Positions 18,455 through 28,163 of a stretch of DNA of 64,000 nucleotides are shown here, piece after piece (positions within the stretch are counted from its first letter, which is position 1; every line of letters starts with the position of its first letter). Origin of the DNA: JADLHS01 sp020848635 (GTDB taxonomy: Bacteria; Verrucomicrobiota; Verrucomicrobiia; Limisphaerales; JADLHS01); contig JBAOIL010000021.1 of NCBI GenBank assembly GCA_037044975.1, positions 186,001 to 250,000 of the forward strand, in the 5' to 3' direction. The notes under the pieces are model-generated. The model was not told the origin of the DNA. It searched no databases and was given only the letters and a program-made list of their open reading frames with translations. Made by a program: the position numbers and the translations under genes.

Positions 18455-18617
18455 TCAACCGTGGCCCAACGCCCGTTGCACCCGTCGCCGACAAACCCCG
18501 GGCGGTTTCGCGAGATCGCATTCCCAAATCCGCAGCACCTTCCAGCCGGCCTCGCGCAAGGCATGATTCACCCTCCGATCCCGCCGTTGGTTCCCGGCCA
18601 GCTTGCGCCACCTGCCC
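18455..18617 (-). pseudogene. Remnant of vsr (very short patch repair endonuclease), C-terminal part
   Basis: Minus-strand frame ending at a stop at 18455 reads WRKLAGNQRRDRRVNHALRE then AGWKVLRIWECDLAK. The N-x-x-RD...GWxVLRIWEC pattern is the C-terminal half of Vsr/DUF559-like endonucleases. The N-terminal half, with the catalytic Asp, is missing: a palindromic element starts at 18619. It lies in the 18367-18870 stretch, which also holds the XRE remnant. Confidence 0.65.
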
Positions 18618-18618
18618 T

Positions 18619-18684
18619 CGTAGCCGCCGACGTCAGTCGGCGCAAACTTATTTCAGATGGCGCGGACTGACGTCCACGGCTACG
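18619..18684. repeat. Palindromic element, 25-bp arms
   Basis: Left arm 18619-18643 (CGTAGCCGCCGACGTCAGTC plus GGCGC) and right arm 18660-18684 are inverted copies matching at 22 of 25 positions, with a 16-base spacer. It separates the vsr remnant from the XRE remnant and resembles other palindromic intergenic elements in this window. Confidence 0.75.
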
Positions 18685-18704
18685 GGGCGATTTTGTCTTC
18701 CCCC

Positions 18705-18867
18705 TCACGCGTCCACTCCTTGGCAGAGTGCGGCTGTGGTCCGGCCCAGCGGCGTGCCGAGGCAGGCGACGTTTTTAATGCGGCTGACGTAGTTGGGATC
18801 CAGCCCGGCTTTCTCGGCCAGTTTCTCCTGCGCGAGCGCTTTCGCTTCGCGCTGGCGGCTGAATTTA
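18705..18867 (-). pseudogene. Remnant of XRE-family HTH protein
   Basis: Minus-strand frame ending at 18705 reads FSRQREAKALAQEKLAEKAG then LDPNYVSRIKNVACLG. The segment LAQEKLAEKAGLxPNYVSRI is the helix-turn-helix core of XRE/Cro-type regulators. No start codon is present in frame and the next gene ends at 18871, so it is a 5'-truncated remnant. Confidence 0.5.
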
Positions 18868-18870
18868 GGT

Positions 18871-20974
18871 TCAGAGCTTCAAGCGTTCGGCGAGCAGTTC
18901 CGCCACGTCCAACACCCGCGCCGGACTGTCCTGCGCCGCCACGCCGTCGGTCATCATGGTCAGACAGAACGGACAGCCGACGGCGACCGTCTTCGCGCCC
19001 GTGGTCAGGGCTTCCCGGGCGCGCACCGTGGAGACTCGTTGCTTTGGGTCTTCCTCCATCCACATCCGGCCACCGCCCGCGCCACAGCAGGAGGTCTTTT
19101 CCCGGTTGCGCGGCATCTCGCGCAAATCGCCCGTGGCGCCCAACGCCGTGGTCAGCACGGCGCGCGGGGCCTCGTGAATGCCATTGACCCGCGCCAGATA
19201 ACACGGGTCGTGATACGTCACCGGGCCGGCGTTGTCCGGGCCATCGCCGCCCGGAACCTGCAATCGCCCGGCCTGGATCAGTTGGGAAATGAATTGCGTG
19301 TGATGAATCACTTCGTACTGGCCGCCGAACTGGGAGTAATCCTTGAGCAGACTGTTCAGGCAATGCGGGCAGTGCGCGAGGATTTTGCGGACTTTGTATT
19401 TGGTCAGGGTGGCAATGTTGGCCTGGGCCAGTTCCTGAAACAAAAACTCGTCGCCGAGGCGGCGCGCGGATTCGCCGGTGCATTTTTCCTCGCGGCCGAG
19501 GATGGCGAAATTCACGCCGGCGTGTTTCAACAGCTTCACCACGGCGCGGGTCACGCGTTGCGCGCGACGATCATACGAACCCGCGCAGCCGATCCAGTAA
19601 AGCACCTCGAAACCCGGGTTCTCCTTGACGGTTGGCGCGCCCAAGCCTTCCGCCCAGTTCGAACGATCCGCCACCGGCAAGCCCCACGGATTGGAACTCG
19701 ATTGCATCCGGCGCAAGGCCGTCGCCGCCGTGCCGCTCAATGCGCCTTCGCCCACACGATTCCGGCGCAGGTCGGTGATCAAGGTGAGCGGGTCAATCCG
19801 CACCGGGCAGACGCCCACGCACGCGCTGCACGCCGTGCAGGACCACAGGGTCTCCGCCTGGATGATGTCGTCATGCAGGGACGGCACCGTAGCGGCGTCT
19901 CGGGAGAGCGCCGCATTCTCTTGCGTAGGAGTTTGTGCGGCGCTCTCCCGAGACGCCGCTACGCTGAGGGACAACGTCATCAACCGCTTCAAATCCTGAA
20001 CGACCTTTTTCGGCGACAGCGGTTTGTCCGTGGCATGAGCCGGGCACGCTTCCTCGCAACGCCCGCACTCCATGCAAGCGTCCAGGCTGAGGAGTTGTTG
20101 CTGGTTGAAATGGTTGACGGCGCTGACCCCAACGCGCTCAGTCTTTTCCACTTCCTCCATCGTGATGGGAGTCAGGCGGCCCAATTCCGGTCGGGCGAAA
20201 AAGAGATTCAACGGCCCGGCCAGCGTGTGCAGCAGCCGGGTGTAAGGCAGCGAGGCAATGAATCCAAACACCAGCAGCGAGTGAACCCACCAAAGCGACA
20301 GGTGCAGCGAGCGCGCCCCCGCGTTGCTCAGGCCGGAGAAAGCGTGCGCGATCAGCAGGCCCACCGGCGAACATTGCGCCCCGATGCCGGTCGGAGCTTG
20401 CCAGACCATGCGCAATCCTTCCACCAGGTAGCCGGTGACTCCGATGGCGAGGAACGAACCGAGCACATACCAATCCGTCGCGCGATGCCCGACGCTGGCG
20501 GGCCGCCGCGTCCGCCGCCACAGGAAGAAGCTGCAACCGATCAGAAACAGGAGTCCGAACACGTCCAGCGTGAACTCGTAGATAACGTAGTAAACGCCGT
20601 GGTGGAATTTGAGCGAACTGGAAATCCAGCCCGCGATGTGATCCAGCTCCAGCAACGTCGTGCCGAGAAAGAGCATCATGAATCCGGCGAACAACGCGAT
20701 ATGCGCCCAGCTCGCCAGCGCCGCGGCCCCGCACGCGTTTCTGGCCCAAGCCCTCGGTCAACAACCGGCGCACGCCGGGATTCACCCGGGCCCAGATCTG
20801 TTTCGCGTTTCCCACGATCAGTTCCCGGACGCCGATGGGCGTGCCCTGCCGCCACAACTTGAACCGCCGCCAAATCCCGTAGGCGAAAGCCGCCATCGTC
20901 ACCACCGTCAGGCAGTAGAAAATGAGCTGCGACGAATTGGGGATGTTGCCGAAGGTTTCGCGGGTGGGAGTCAT
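18871..20974 (-). CDS. Membrane Fe-S/heme protein, ETF:(mena)quinone oxidoreductase type (one frameshift)
   Basis: Reading across a frameshift at about 20738, the protein is about 700 residues. The N-terminal part (20974 down to about 20150) has TM helices of NarI gamma-like type. Then come two ferredoxin motifs, CMECGRCEEACPA and CTACSACVGVCPV, and two CCG (HdrD-like) domains, with HCPHC and the signature CCGAGGGRMWMEE. This NarI-HdrD fusion is the form proposed as ETF:menaquinone oxidoreductase (EMO/EtfD), fitting the etfA, etfB and beta-oxidation genes upstream on the same strand. A perfect palindromic element is inserted in frame between the two ferredoxin motifs (19888-19963). The secreted-protein gene at 21.3-22.2 kb separates it from etfA. 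Confidence 0.82.
19888..19963. repeat. Perfect 28-bp inverted repeat inside the Fe-S gene
   Basis: Arms 19888-19915 and 19936-19963 are exactly complementary (CGTAGCGGCGTCTCGGGAGA plus GCGCCGCA) with a 20-base loop. It adds about 25 residues (AASRESAAQTPTQENAALSR and a few more) in the linker between the two ferredoxin motifs without breaking the frame. Confidence 0.9.
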
Positions 20975-21021
20975 ACTCGGGCTGGTGTTTCTGGGAACTC
21001 AGCGTTTCGACCCGGGCAACT

Positions 21022-21156
21022 CTCACTAACACCCCTCTTCAGCGGGGTGATGCAGAGGAAACTGTTTCAACGGTTTTCCGCGCGGGGATAAACCGTTAAA
21101 ACGGTTCGGCCACTGTGCCCGCCGCCAACACCCCGCTGAAGCGGGGTGTTAATGAG
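21022..21156. repeat. Large palindromic intergenic element
   Basis: Outer arms 21022-21049 and 21129-21156 are inverted copies with two differences (CTCACTAACACCCCTCTTCA versus CTCATTAACACCCCGCTTCA on the complementary strand, continuing GCGGGGTG). The inside contains further hairpin sequence (AACGGTTTT...AAAACGGTT). It fills most of the gap 20975-21278. Confidence 0.8.
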
Positions 21157-21278
21157 AAGATTCGAGATCATGCCGAGCGCATTCCTGACGGGCTTGGCCG
21201 AACGACCCAAGCTCAACGACGGCGGCCACGAGACGCGCCGACTGCAACCGCGACGGCCCGCCGCCGTTAGACGCCATG

Positions 21279-22161
21279 TCATTGCACAACCTGCACTCGG
21301 TAGAATCCTTGCGGGTGCTCTTTTGTGGAATCAAAGGCGGACACATTCGTGCCCGTGCCCAAAACCGTGGGTTCAAGATTTAGCCACTCTGGCTGGTTAA
21401 GTGACGGTGTCCACTGAATCCGGTAGAGCTTATTGGTTTCGGATTGCCAGCTAAGTTCAATTGCCGTAAATGCCCGCAGTTCCGGGCCGGTCGTGGCCGC
21501 AGCGGTTAAGTTGGCCACAGTTTTGTACTTTGGCCGTATTTGAAGAGGCGTGCGCATCAGCCACGCCGGAACCGGGTCCAGCGATCTCTCCGTGCCAGGA
21601 GGCGTAATAGTGTGGGTTGTTCTGCGGTGTGTAGGTGACTGCCGATGCGCGCACAGCGCCAAGCTCGGTTGAAGAATCAGTCCTTAACGAGAACGTGACG
21701 GTGGATCCCGGCGGATAGACGCTCGGGGATTCCAATCCCGACCACATTAGCAACTTCCTGCCCGCCTGCGGTGCTGGGACGTTCACTCTGCCGTCATGCG
21801 GGTCAATCGACGCTTCATACCGTTCCTGCATTATCCAATATGCGGTGCCGTCTGGATTCGAGTACGGTGGCGGGACGGTGTAGGCTAAAACACGGGTCCG
21901 CACAGGAACTTCGATTGCGAACCCGACAAGACCCCAGGACTGGTCCAGATTGTGAACGGTCCATGTGTAGTGATTGGTCCCCGCTGCGGTTTCGACGTGG
22001 CTGTCAATAGTGTAGCCGGCCAAAGAAGACGCGACACTCCCAGCAAGCAGACAGATTCCGAGCGCAATTTTTCTGGCCCACTCGCTGGTACTAAGTGACC
22101 GTTGACGCGGTCTGGACTGGCATTCTCGGCACGAAGGTTCAACTGGTTTTGCTATGTTCAT
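21279..22161 (-). CDS. Secreted protein with FYRV-type C-terminal domain (one frameshift)
   Basis: Start at 22161 follows an AAAGG ribosome-binding site by 5 bases. A signal peptide is visible (residues 24-44, ARKIALGICLLAGSVASSLA then G). The body has beta-rich sequence without a known catalytic motif (for example TWTVHNLDQSWGLVGFAIEV). At about 21600 the frame must change; the second part ends in YRIQWTPSLNQPEWLNLEPT and QGFYRVQVV, a C-terminal segment common in secreted proteins of Verrucomicrobia. Function unknown. The gene sits inside the beta-oxidation gene run, on the same strand. Confidence 0.65.
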
Positions 22162-22455
22162 CTTGCCTTTCATTGGTGAAGGTTGACCGGATGTGTCCGC
22201 CCTCACGTTTTCTAACATTTCATGTACACTTAATGTTTTTGGCCCATGCGGACAATACCACAGAAACGCGGACCCGTCACGGCGCGGCACTGCCGCGTCA
22301 AGGGGCTTTGCATTTTTTCCCTGAGCCGGCACGATGCGGTTGAGCAAACGGCGGATGCCAATCCAAGCCATGTGAGCGCGATCAGTGGTGTGTGGTCTTT
22401 CATATTCACAAGTTAAACAACTCACAAAGAAGTTGCGCGCCATTCAGGCTAACAG

Positions 22456-23427
22456 CTACTTACCCAACTTAGCAATGAGCTCCGGCACCACCTGATACAC
22501 GTCACCGACCAGCCCGTAATCCGCCACTTCGAAGATCGGCGCTTCGGCGTCCTTGTTGATCGCGACGATGACCTTGGTGTCTTTCATGCCGGCCATGTGT
22601 TGAATCGCGCCGGAGATGCCGACGGCGATGTAGAGGTCCGGGGCAACCACTTTGCCGGTCTGCCCGACTTGCAGCGAGTTCGGCGTGATCCCGGAATCCA
22701 CCAGCGCCCGCGACGAGCCCACGGCGCCCTTCAGCACATCCGCCAAGCCGCCGATCAAGCGCTCGAAATCCTCGGCGTTCTTGATGGCGCGTCCGCCGGA
22801 GACCACCACGCGCGCTTCGGTGGAGTCCGGCCGGCCCGCGACTTTCGCTTCGCGGCCCACGTATTCGATCTGCGCCGGCAGCTTGCCCGTTTCCACGGCC
22901 ACGGGAGTCACGGGCGAAAGTTCCGCCGTCTGGGCGGGCGGCGCAAAGGCGGCGGCGCGAACCGTGAGGAACTTCACGGCGCCGTCCAGCTTCACCGTGG
23001 CAATGACGTTCCCCGCATACATGACCCGCTTGAAAACAAAATCACTGCCCTCGGGGCGCACCTCGATCACATCGCTGATCATCCCGGCGTCCAGCAAGGC
23101 CGCCGCGCGTGGCAGGATGTCCTTGGTGAACGTGGACGCCGCGCCCACGACGAGGGGGGCGTTTTGCGTGCGCGCCACTTCGGCGATGACGTGGGCATAT
23201 TTGTCCGCCAGCGGCGATTGGAGCGCCGCATGGTCCGCGACCAGCACGGAGGCCGCGCCGTAGCCGCGCAACTTTTCCGTCGCGTCGCCGAGGCTTTGCC
23301 CCAGGATCAGGACGGAGTAAGCGCCGCCCGCCGTCGCGCAGACTTGGTGCGCGAAACCCAGCGCGGACAAGGTGGCCAGCTTAAGCTGGCCGTCGTCGTG
23401 TTCCGCGATGACTAGTATGTTTGACAT
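22456..23427 (-). CDS. etfA: Electron transfer flavoprotein, alpha subunit
   Basis: 323 residues. C-terminal FAD-binding domain with SRALVDSGITPNSLQVGQTG and ISGAIQHMAGMKDTKVIVAI, followed by NKDAEAPIFEVADYGLVGDV, all typical of EtfA. The N-terminal domain is of the usual alpha type (MSNILVIAEHDDGQLK). It takes electrons from acyl-CoA dehydrogenases and passes them to a membrane ETF:quinone oxidoreductase, here probably the Fe-S protein at 18.9-21.0 kb. etfB lies upstream, separated by a 369-base gap holding a palindromic element. Confidence 0.95.
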   Translation of the reverse strand: MSNILVIAEHDDGQLKLATLSALGFAHQVCATAGGAYSVLILGQSLGDATEKLRGYGAASVLVADHAALQSPLADKYAHVIAEVARTQNAPLVVGAASTFTKDILPRAAALLDAGMISDVIEVRPEGSDFVFKRVMYAGNVIATVKLDGAVKFLTVRAAAFAPPAQTAELSPVTPVAVETGKLPAQIEYVGREAKVAGRPDSTEARVVVSGGRAIKNAEDFERLIGGLADVLKGAVGSSRALVDSGITPNSLQVGQTGKVVAPDLYIAVGISGAIQHMAGMKDTKVIVAINKDAEAPIFEVADYGLVGDVYQVVPELIAKLGK

Positions 23428-23510
23428 GAGATTGTATGGAGCCGGAATTCCTCCGCGTTGGCTTTGCGCGCACGATTCAGGGTCACGCGCTTCGCGTTAT
23501 TCTCACTTCC

Positions 23511-23733
23511 AGAACGCCAACGGCGTTCCATCATGCAGCCCAGGGTTGGCGCGAGGCACGAGCGCCTACCCTGGGGGTGCAGCCGAACGGGAATACAACC
23601 CTGAAGGGGTTGAATCAATGCGGTCAATGTATTGAATTTAACCCTTTCAGGGTTGTCCGACGGGATGCCGGAAACCCAGGGTAGCGCCTGAGGCGCAACC
23701 CTGGGCTGAAAGCTAGAACGCCTTTGGCGTTCT
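23511..23733. repeat. Nested palindromic element between etfB and etfA
   Basis: Inverted copies pair in nested order: AGAACGCCAACGGCGTTC-type ends (23511 and 23715-23733), CAGCCCAGGGTTGGCGC with GCGCAACCCTGGGCTG, CGCCTACCCTGGG with CCCAGGGTAGCG, and CAACCCTGAAGGGGTTG with AACCCTTTCAGGGTTG inside. The total span is about 220 bases. Otherwise the gap 23428-23796 holds nothing. Confidence 0.85.
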
Positions 23734-23796
23734 TTCCAAATTGGCCTGGTTGAACTCATCGCTGTTGCCTACCGGTGCGCAGGAAGCCTTTCGCAA

Positions 23797-24552
23797 CTAA
23801 ATCACCTTTGCCTCGTTCCGCAATTTGTCCACGAGTTCATCCGTGGTCTTGACGCGCACGCCGGCTTTGCGTTTGGGTGGGGGTTGGAGGGCGAGCACTT
23901 TGGTGCGGGAACTGGCGCTTACGCCCAAATCCGCCAGGGCAATTTCTTCCAGCGGTTTCTTCTTCGCCTTCATGATGCCCGGCAACGAAACGTAGCGGGG
24001 TTCGTTGAGGCGCAGGTCCGTGGTGATGATCGCCGGGAAGGTCACCATGACGGTTTCAATACCCGCATCGGTTTCCCGGCCACAGCGCGCCCGGGTGTTG
24101 TTGTCCAGCAGTTCGAGCTTCGAGACGAAGGTGGCCTGGCCAATACCCAGCAACGCCGCAAGCATTTGGCCGGCCTGATTCGAATCGTCGTCAATGGCTT
24201 GCTTGCCCATCAGGACAAAAGTCGGTTGCTCCCGTCGGTAAACCGCCGCGAGAATTTTCGCGACCGCCAGCGAATCGAGGACTTCCGCCGTCTTGATCAG
24301 CAAGGCCCGATCTGCGCCCATCGCCAGCCCGATCCGGAGTTGTTCCACGCACTCATCCCCGCCAATACTCGCCACTACGATTTCGCCTTGCTCAAGCTTC
24401 TCCTTGATACGCAGCGCCTCCTCCAGCGCGATGGCATCGAAAGGATTCACGGCAAACTTCACACCGTCCAGGTCCACCGCCGAGCCGGCGGGCTGGAGGC
24501 GGATTTTTGTGTCCGGGTCGGTGACCCGTTTTATTGGCACTAGAATCTTCAA
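23797..24552 (-). CDS. etfB: Electron transfer flavoprotein, beta subunit
   Basis: 251 residues beginning MKILVPIKRVTDPDTKIRLQ. It carries the EtfB signature region (ITTDLRLNEPRYVSLPGIMK with the following AKKKPLE). Together with EtfA it forms the FAD/AMP-binding electron carrier. It lies 15 bases downstream of the thiolase gene, consistent with an operon for fatty-acid oxidation. Confidence 0.95.
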   Translation of the reverse strand: MKILVPIKRVTDPDTKIRLQPAGSAVDLDGVKFAVNPFDAIALEEALRIKEKLEQGEIVVASIGGDECVEQLRIGLAMGADRALLIKTAEVLDSLAVAKILAAVYRREQPTFVLMGKQAIDDDSNQAGQMLAALLGIGQATFVSKLELLDNNTRARCGRETDAGIETVMVTFPAIITTDLRLNEPRYVSLPGIMKAKKKPLEEIALADLGVSASSRTKVLALQPPPKRKAGVRVKTTDELVDKLRNEAKVI

Positions 24553-24567
24553 CGCGTCCTCCCTTGA

Positions 24568-25749
24568 TCAACGACACAATTCAACAATTCCGGCCGCCCC
24601 CATGCCGCCGCCTATGCACATGGTCACCAGACCATAACGACCCTGGCGGCGCTTCAGTTCATGGATGATGCTGACCGTCAGTTTCGCCCCGGTCGCGCCA
24701 AGGGGGTGGCCGAGTGCGATCGCGCCACCGTTGACGTTGACCCGGTCAGGTGGAATCTCGCACTGGCGGATCACGGAAAGCGCCTGACTGGCGAAGGCCT
24801 CGTTCAATTCGACCAGATCGATATCGCCCATCTTCAAACCCGCGAGCTTGAGCGCTTTGGGAATTGCCGCGACCGGGCCAATGCCCATGATGCCGGGGGC
24901 CACGCCGCCCACGGCGTAGGCAATAAAACGCGCCAGCGGTTTCACCCCAAGCGCCTTCATTCGTTCGCCCGACATCAAGATGACGGCCGCCGAGCCGTCG
25001 CTGCGCTGGGAAGCGTTCCCAGCCGTCACCGAACCTTTGGGATTAAACGCCGGCCGCAAAGCCGCGAGTTTTTCCAACGAGGTGTCGCGCCGCGGTCCTT
25101 CGTCGGTGTCGAAAGTAAACTCGGTGACTTTGCGTTTGTTGTCTTGATCCAAGGTGACCTCGCGCCCGCTGACGGCCACGGATTCTTCCTTGAACCGGCC
25201 GGCCGCGATGGCGGCGATGGCTTTTTGATGGCTCGCGTACGCAAAGGCATCCTGGTCCGCGCGCGAAACTTGAAACTGGCTGGCCACATTTTCCGCGGTC
25301 AAACCCATCGCGAGGTAGGCATCCGGTATTTCATCCACGAGGCACGGATTGGGTGTCATCTTGAAGCCCGTCATCGGGACCTGGCTCATGCTCTCGGTGC
25401 CGCCGGCGATAACGATGTCCGCCATGCCGCTCAGGATCCGCTGCGCTCCCATGGCAATCGCTTCCAGGCCGGAGGCGCAAAAGCGGTTGATAGTCACCCC
25501 GGGCACAGTGTCCGGCAAACCGGCCCGCAGACAGGAAAGGCGGGCCATGTTCAAGCCCTGGGGGCCTTCGGGCATCGCGCAACCGAGGATGACGTCGTCA
25601 ATTTGCCCGGGGGAAATTTGCGGGGCGCGTTTCAGCACTTCCTGGAACACGAAGGCCCCCAGATCCGCCGGGTGAACGGTTTTGAGGTGGCCGTTTGGGG
25701 CTTTGCCCACCGGGGTGCGCGCGGCCGACACAATAAAAACTTCCTTCAT
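24568..25749 (-). CDS. fadA: Thiolase (acetyl-CoA C-acyltransferase)
   Basis: 393 residues with the thiolase catalytic set: nucleophile Cys91 in NRFCASGLEAI, the His in NGGAIALGHPLGATGA, and the second Cys in MCIGGGMGAAGIVE. It performs the last step of beta-oxidation, thiolysis of 3-ketoacyl-CoA. It lies 4 bases downstream of the fused dehydrogenase/hydratase gene and 15 upstream of etfB. Assignment to FadA rather than biosynthetic thiolase rests on this context. Confidence 0.92.
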   Translation of the reverse strand: MKEVFIVSAARTPVGKAPNGHLKTVHPADLGAFVFQEVLKRAPQISPGQIDDVILGCAMPEGPQGLNMARLSCLRAGLPDTVPGVTINRFCASGLEAIAMGAQRILSGMADIVIAGGTESMSQVPMTGFKMTPNPCLVDEIPDAYLAMGLTAENVASQFQVSRADQDAFAYASHQKAIAAIAAGRFKEESVAVSGREVTLDQDNKRKVTEFTFDTDEGPRRDTSLEKLAALRPAFNPKGSVTAGNASQRSDGSAAVILMSGERMKALGVKPLARFIAYAVGGVAPGIMGIGPVAAIPKALKLAGLKMGDIDLVELNEAFASQALSVIRQCEIPPDRVNVNGGAIALGHPLGATGAKLTVSIIHELKRRQGRYGLVTMCIGGGMGAAGIVELCR

Positions 25750-25753
25750 AATT

Positions 25754-28163
25754 TCAGTTCCTCAACGGTTTGCCGGTCTTGAGCGTGTGCTTGATGCGCT
25801 CGACGGTTTTGGGTTCGCCGCACAAGCTCAGGAACACTTCGCGTTCCAGGTCCATGATGTATTGTTCGGAGACAAAGTGGAGGGAAGTCAGATCGCCGCC
25901 ACACAGAATGTAGGCGAGTTTGGAACCGATCTTTTGGTCGTGCTCGCTGATCTGGCCCGCTGCGCGCATCTGCTGGAGGATCATTTTGAACAGGGACAAC
26001 CCGGCCTCGCCGATGGCGGGAATGTCGGTGCGTTGTGGGCGCGGCCGGTAGCCTTGCGCGGCCAGGTGCAACACCTGGGCTTTGGCTTCACCAATGATCC
26101 AGTCGCGGTTTAAGACGATGGTGGTTTCTCCGCTCCGCAAGAAACGCAACTTGGCGGCTTCCGTTGCGCTAGTGGAAACTTTGGCCATCCCCAGGGTTTC
26201 CCAGGCATGGCGCACCCCGGGGAAATAATCCGCCTCGTCGTTGCGGATGACCGATTCAGTGCAGCGGATCAACATCTCCTTCGATCCGTGCGCGCCAGGA
26301 ATGAGGCCCACGCCGACTTCCGGCAGGCCCATGTAGGTTTCCGCCGCGATCACAATATGATCGCAGCCCAGCGAAAGCTCGCAGCCGCCGCCGAGCGTGT
26401 AGCCATGGCACGCGACCACCACCGGCTTTTCGAACTGGCGCAAGGAACTCGTCGCTTTCTGGAACGTGCGGATCATCAGATCCACCTCGTCCCAATCCTG
26501 GTTCTGAATCTGGGTGGTCAGCAGCAGAAGGTTCGCGCCGGCGGAAAAATGCGGCCCCTGGTTGCCGATGACCAGGCCCACGAAATTCTTGCTCACTTCC
26601 TCCAGCGACTGTTTCAACATGCCCGAGCTGATCGCCGCCGATCACGTTCATCTTCGTGTGGAATTCGAGACAGGCCACGCCGTCCCCCAGATCCAGCAGG
26701 CTCGCGCCCGGGTTGGAGAGGACGACTTTGCTGGCTTTGTGCAGCCACGGGAGGTGGATGACCTTGGGCGCCTCGACTTCGGTGACGTAGCCGCCCTTGG
26801 CCGGGTCGAAGAAGGCGCGCTGGCCGGCGCGTTCCTCGTAGAATGAAGTTTTTCCGACCGCGAGCAGGGCGCGGACAACTGCGGGCACGGCGCGGCCTTC
26901 CCGCGTGAGCCGATCCGCCGTCTCCCGCACCCCCAACGCGTCCCAGATTTCGAACGGACCGAGTTCCCAGTTGTAGCCCCACTTCATTGCGTTATCCACC
27001 GTGACCACGTCATCGGCGATTTCGGTGAGGCGGTCGGCGGCGTAGCAGAGCACCGAGCTGAGATGTTTCCAGGCGAAGACGCCCGCCTTGTCGGCAGCGG
27101 CGCACAGCGTGCGGATCCGTTCCGCCCGGTTAGAGATCTTGCTTACGGCTTCGAGCGAAGCGAACTGCGGCTTCTGCTGCGGCCGATACTCCATCGTTTT
27201 GTAATCCAGCGTCAGAATCTGGCGACCCTTTTCGGTCTTCACCCGCTGATAAAACCCCTGGCTTTTCTTCTCGCCCCACCAGCCGCGCTTGACCATGTCC
27301 TCGATGAAATCCACCTGCCGAAAGACCGCGATCTGCGGATCGTGCTGGAGCGCCGCGCGCAGGTTGCGGCCCATTTGCGCCATCAAATCCACGCCCACGA
27401 TGTCGCCCAAGCGGAAGGTCGCACTCTTCGGGCGGCCAATGGCGGGACCGGTGATGGCGTCCACTTCATCAATGCTCAGGCCTTCCTCGATCATGAGCAA
27501 GGCCACCTGCTGCATGTCGAAGCAACCGATGCGATTGGCCACAAACCCTGGCGTGTCCTTGGCCAGAACGATGCCCTTGCCGAGGACGGCTTCCCCAAAC
27601 TCGCCAAATGACTTGAGCAAGGCAGGATCCGTATCGGGCGTCGGAATGAGTTCCAGCAGCCGCATGTAGCGCGGCGGGTTGAAAAAGTGCGTACCGAAGA
27701 ATCGGCGGCGATATTCCAGGGGCAAGCCCTTGGTCATGCCGGCAATCGAAAGGCCAGAGGTGTTGGTGGTGACCAACGCATCGGGGCGGGCGTTTGCCGC
27801 GATCTTCGCGTGGATCGCCAGCTTCAAGTCCATCCGCTCGAGAATCGCCTCGATGATCCAGTCGGCGTCTTTGAGTTCGGCGAGGTTATCCTCGACGTTG
27901 CCGATGCGGATGAGGTTCGCAGCCTCGGGGACGAAGAGCGGCGCGGGAGAGAGTTTCCGGGCGCGGTCGAAGAGGGTCTTGGTGACGCGATTCCGAACCT
28001 CCGGCGATTGGAGCGTCAGCCCGCGTTTCGTTTCCTCGGGCAGCAGTTCGGTCGGAACGATGTCCATCAGGAGCGATGGAATTCCGACGTTGGCCAGATG
28101 CGCGGCGATTTGCGCGCCCATGTTCCCCGCCCCAATGACGGCGGCTTTTCGTATTCTAAGCAT
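25754..28163 (-). CDS. 3-hydroxyacyl-CoA dehydrogenase/enoyl-CoA hydratase fusion, FadN type (one frameshift)
   Basis: Across a frameshift at about 26621, the protein is about 800 residues. Order: NAD-binding 3HCDH_N (GAGNMGAQIAAHLANVG at residue 9), 3HCDH C-terminal domain, and a C-terminal crotonase domain (GNQGPHFSAGANLLLLTTQI, then YTLGGGCELSLGCDHIVIAA with ETYMGLPEVGVGLIP). This dehydrogenase-first order is that of FadN/FadJ-like proteins, not E. coli FadB. It hydrates enoyl-CoA and oxidises the hydroxyacyl-CoA, feeding the thiolase. The start at 28163 is preferred over the long 5' extension. An extra C at 26621-26624 would explain the shift. Confidence 0.88.

Noticed and set aside
18793..20862. 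Long plus-strand open frame (689 codons) opposite the Fe-S protein
   Set aside because: The minus strand shows ferredoxin and CCG motifs; the plus translation has no family features.
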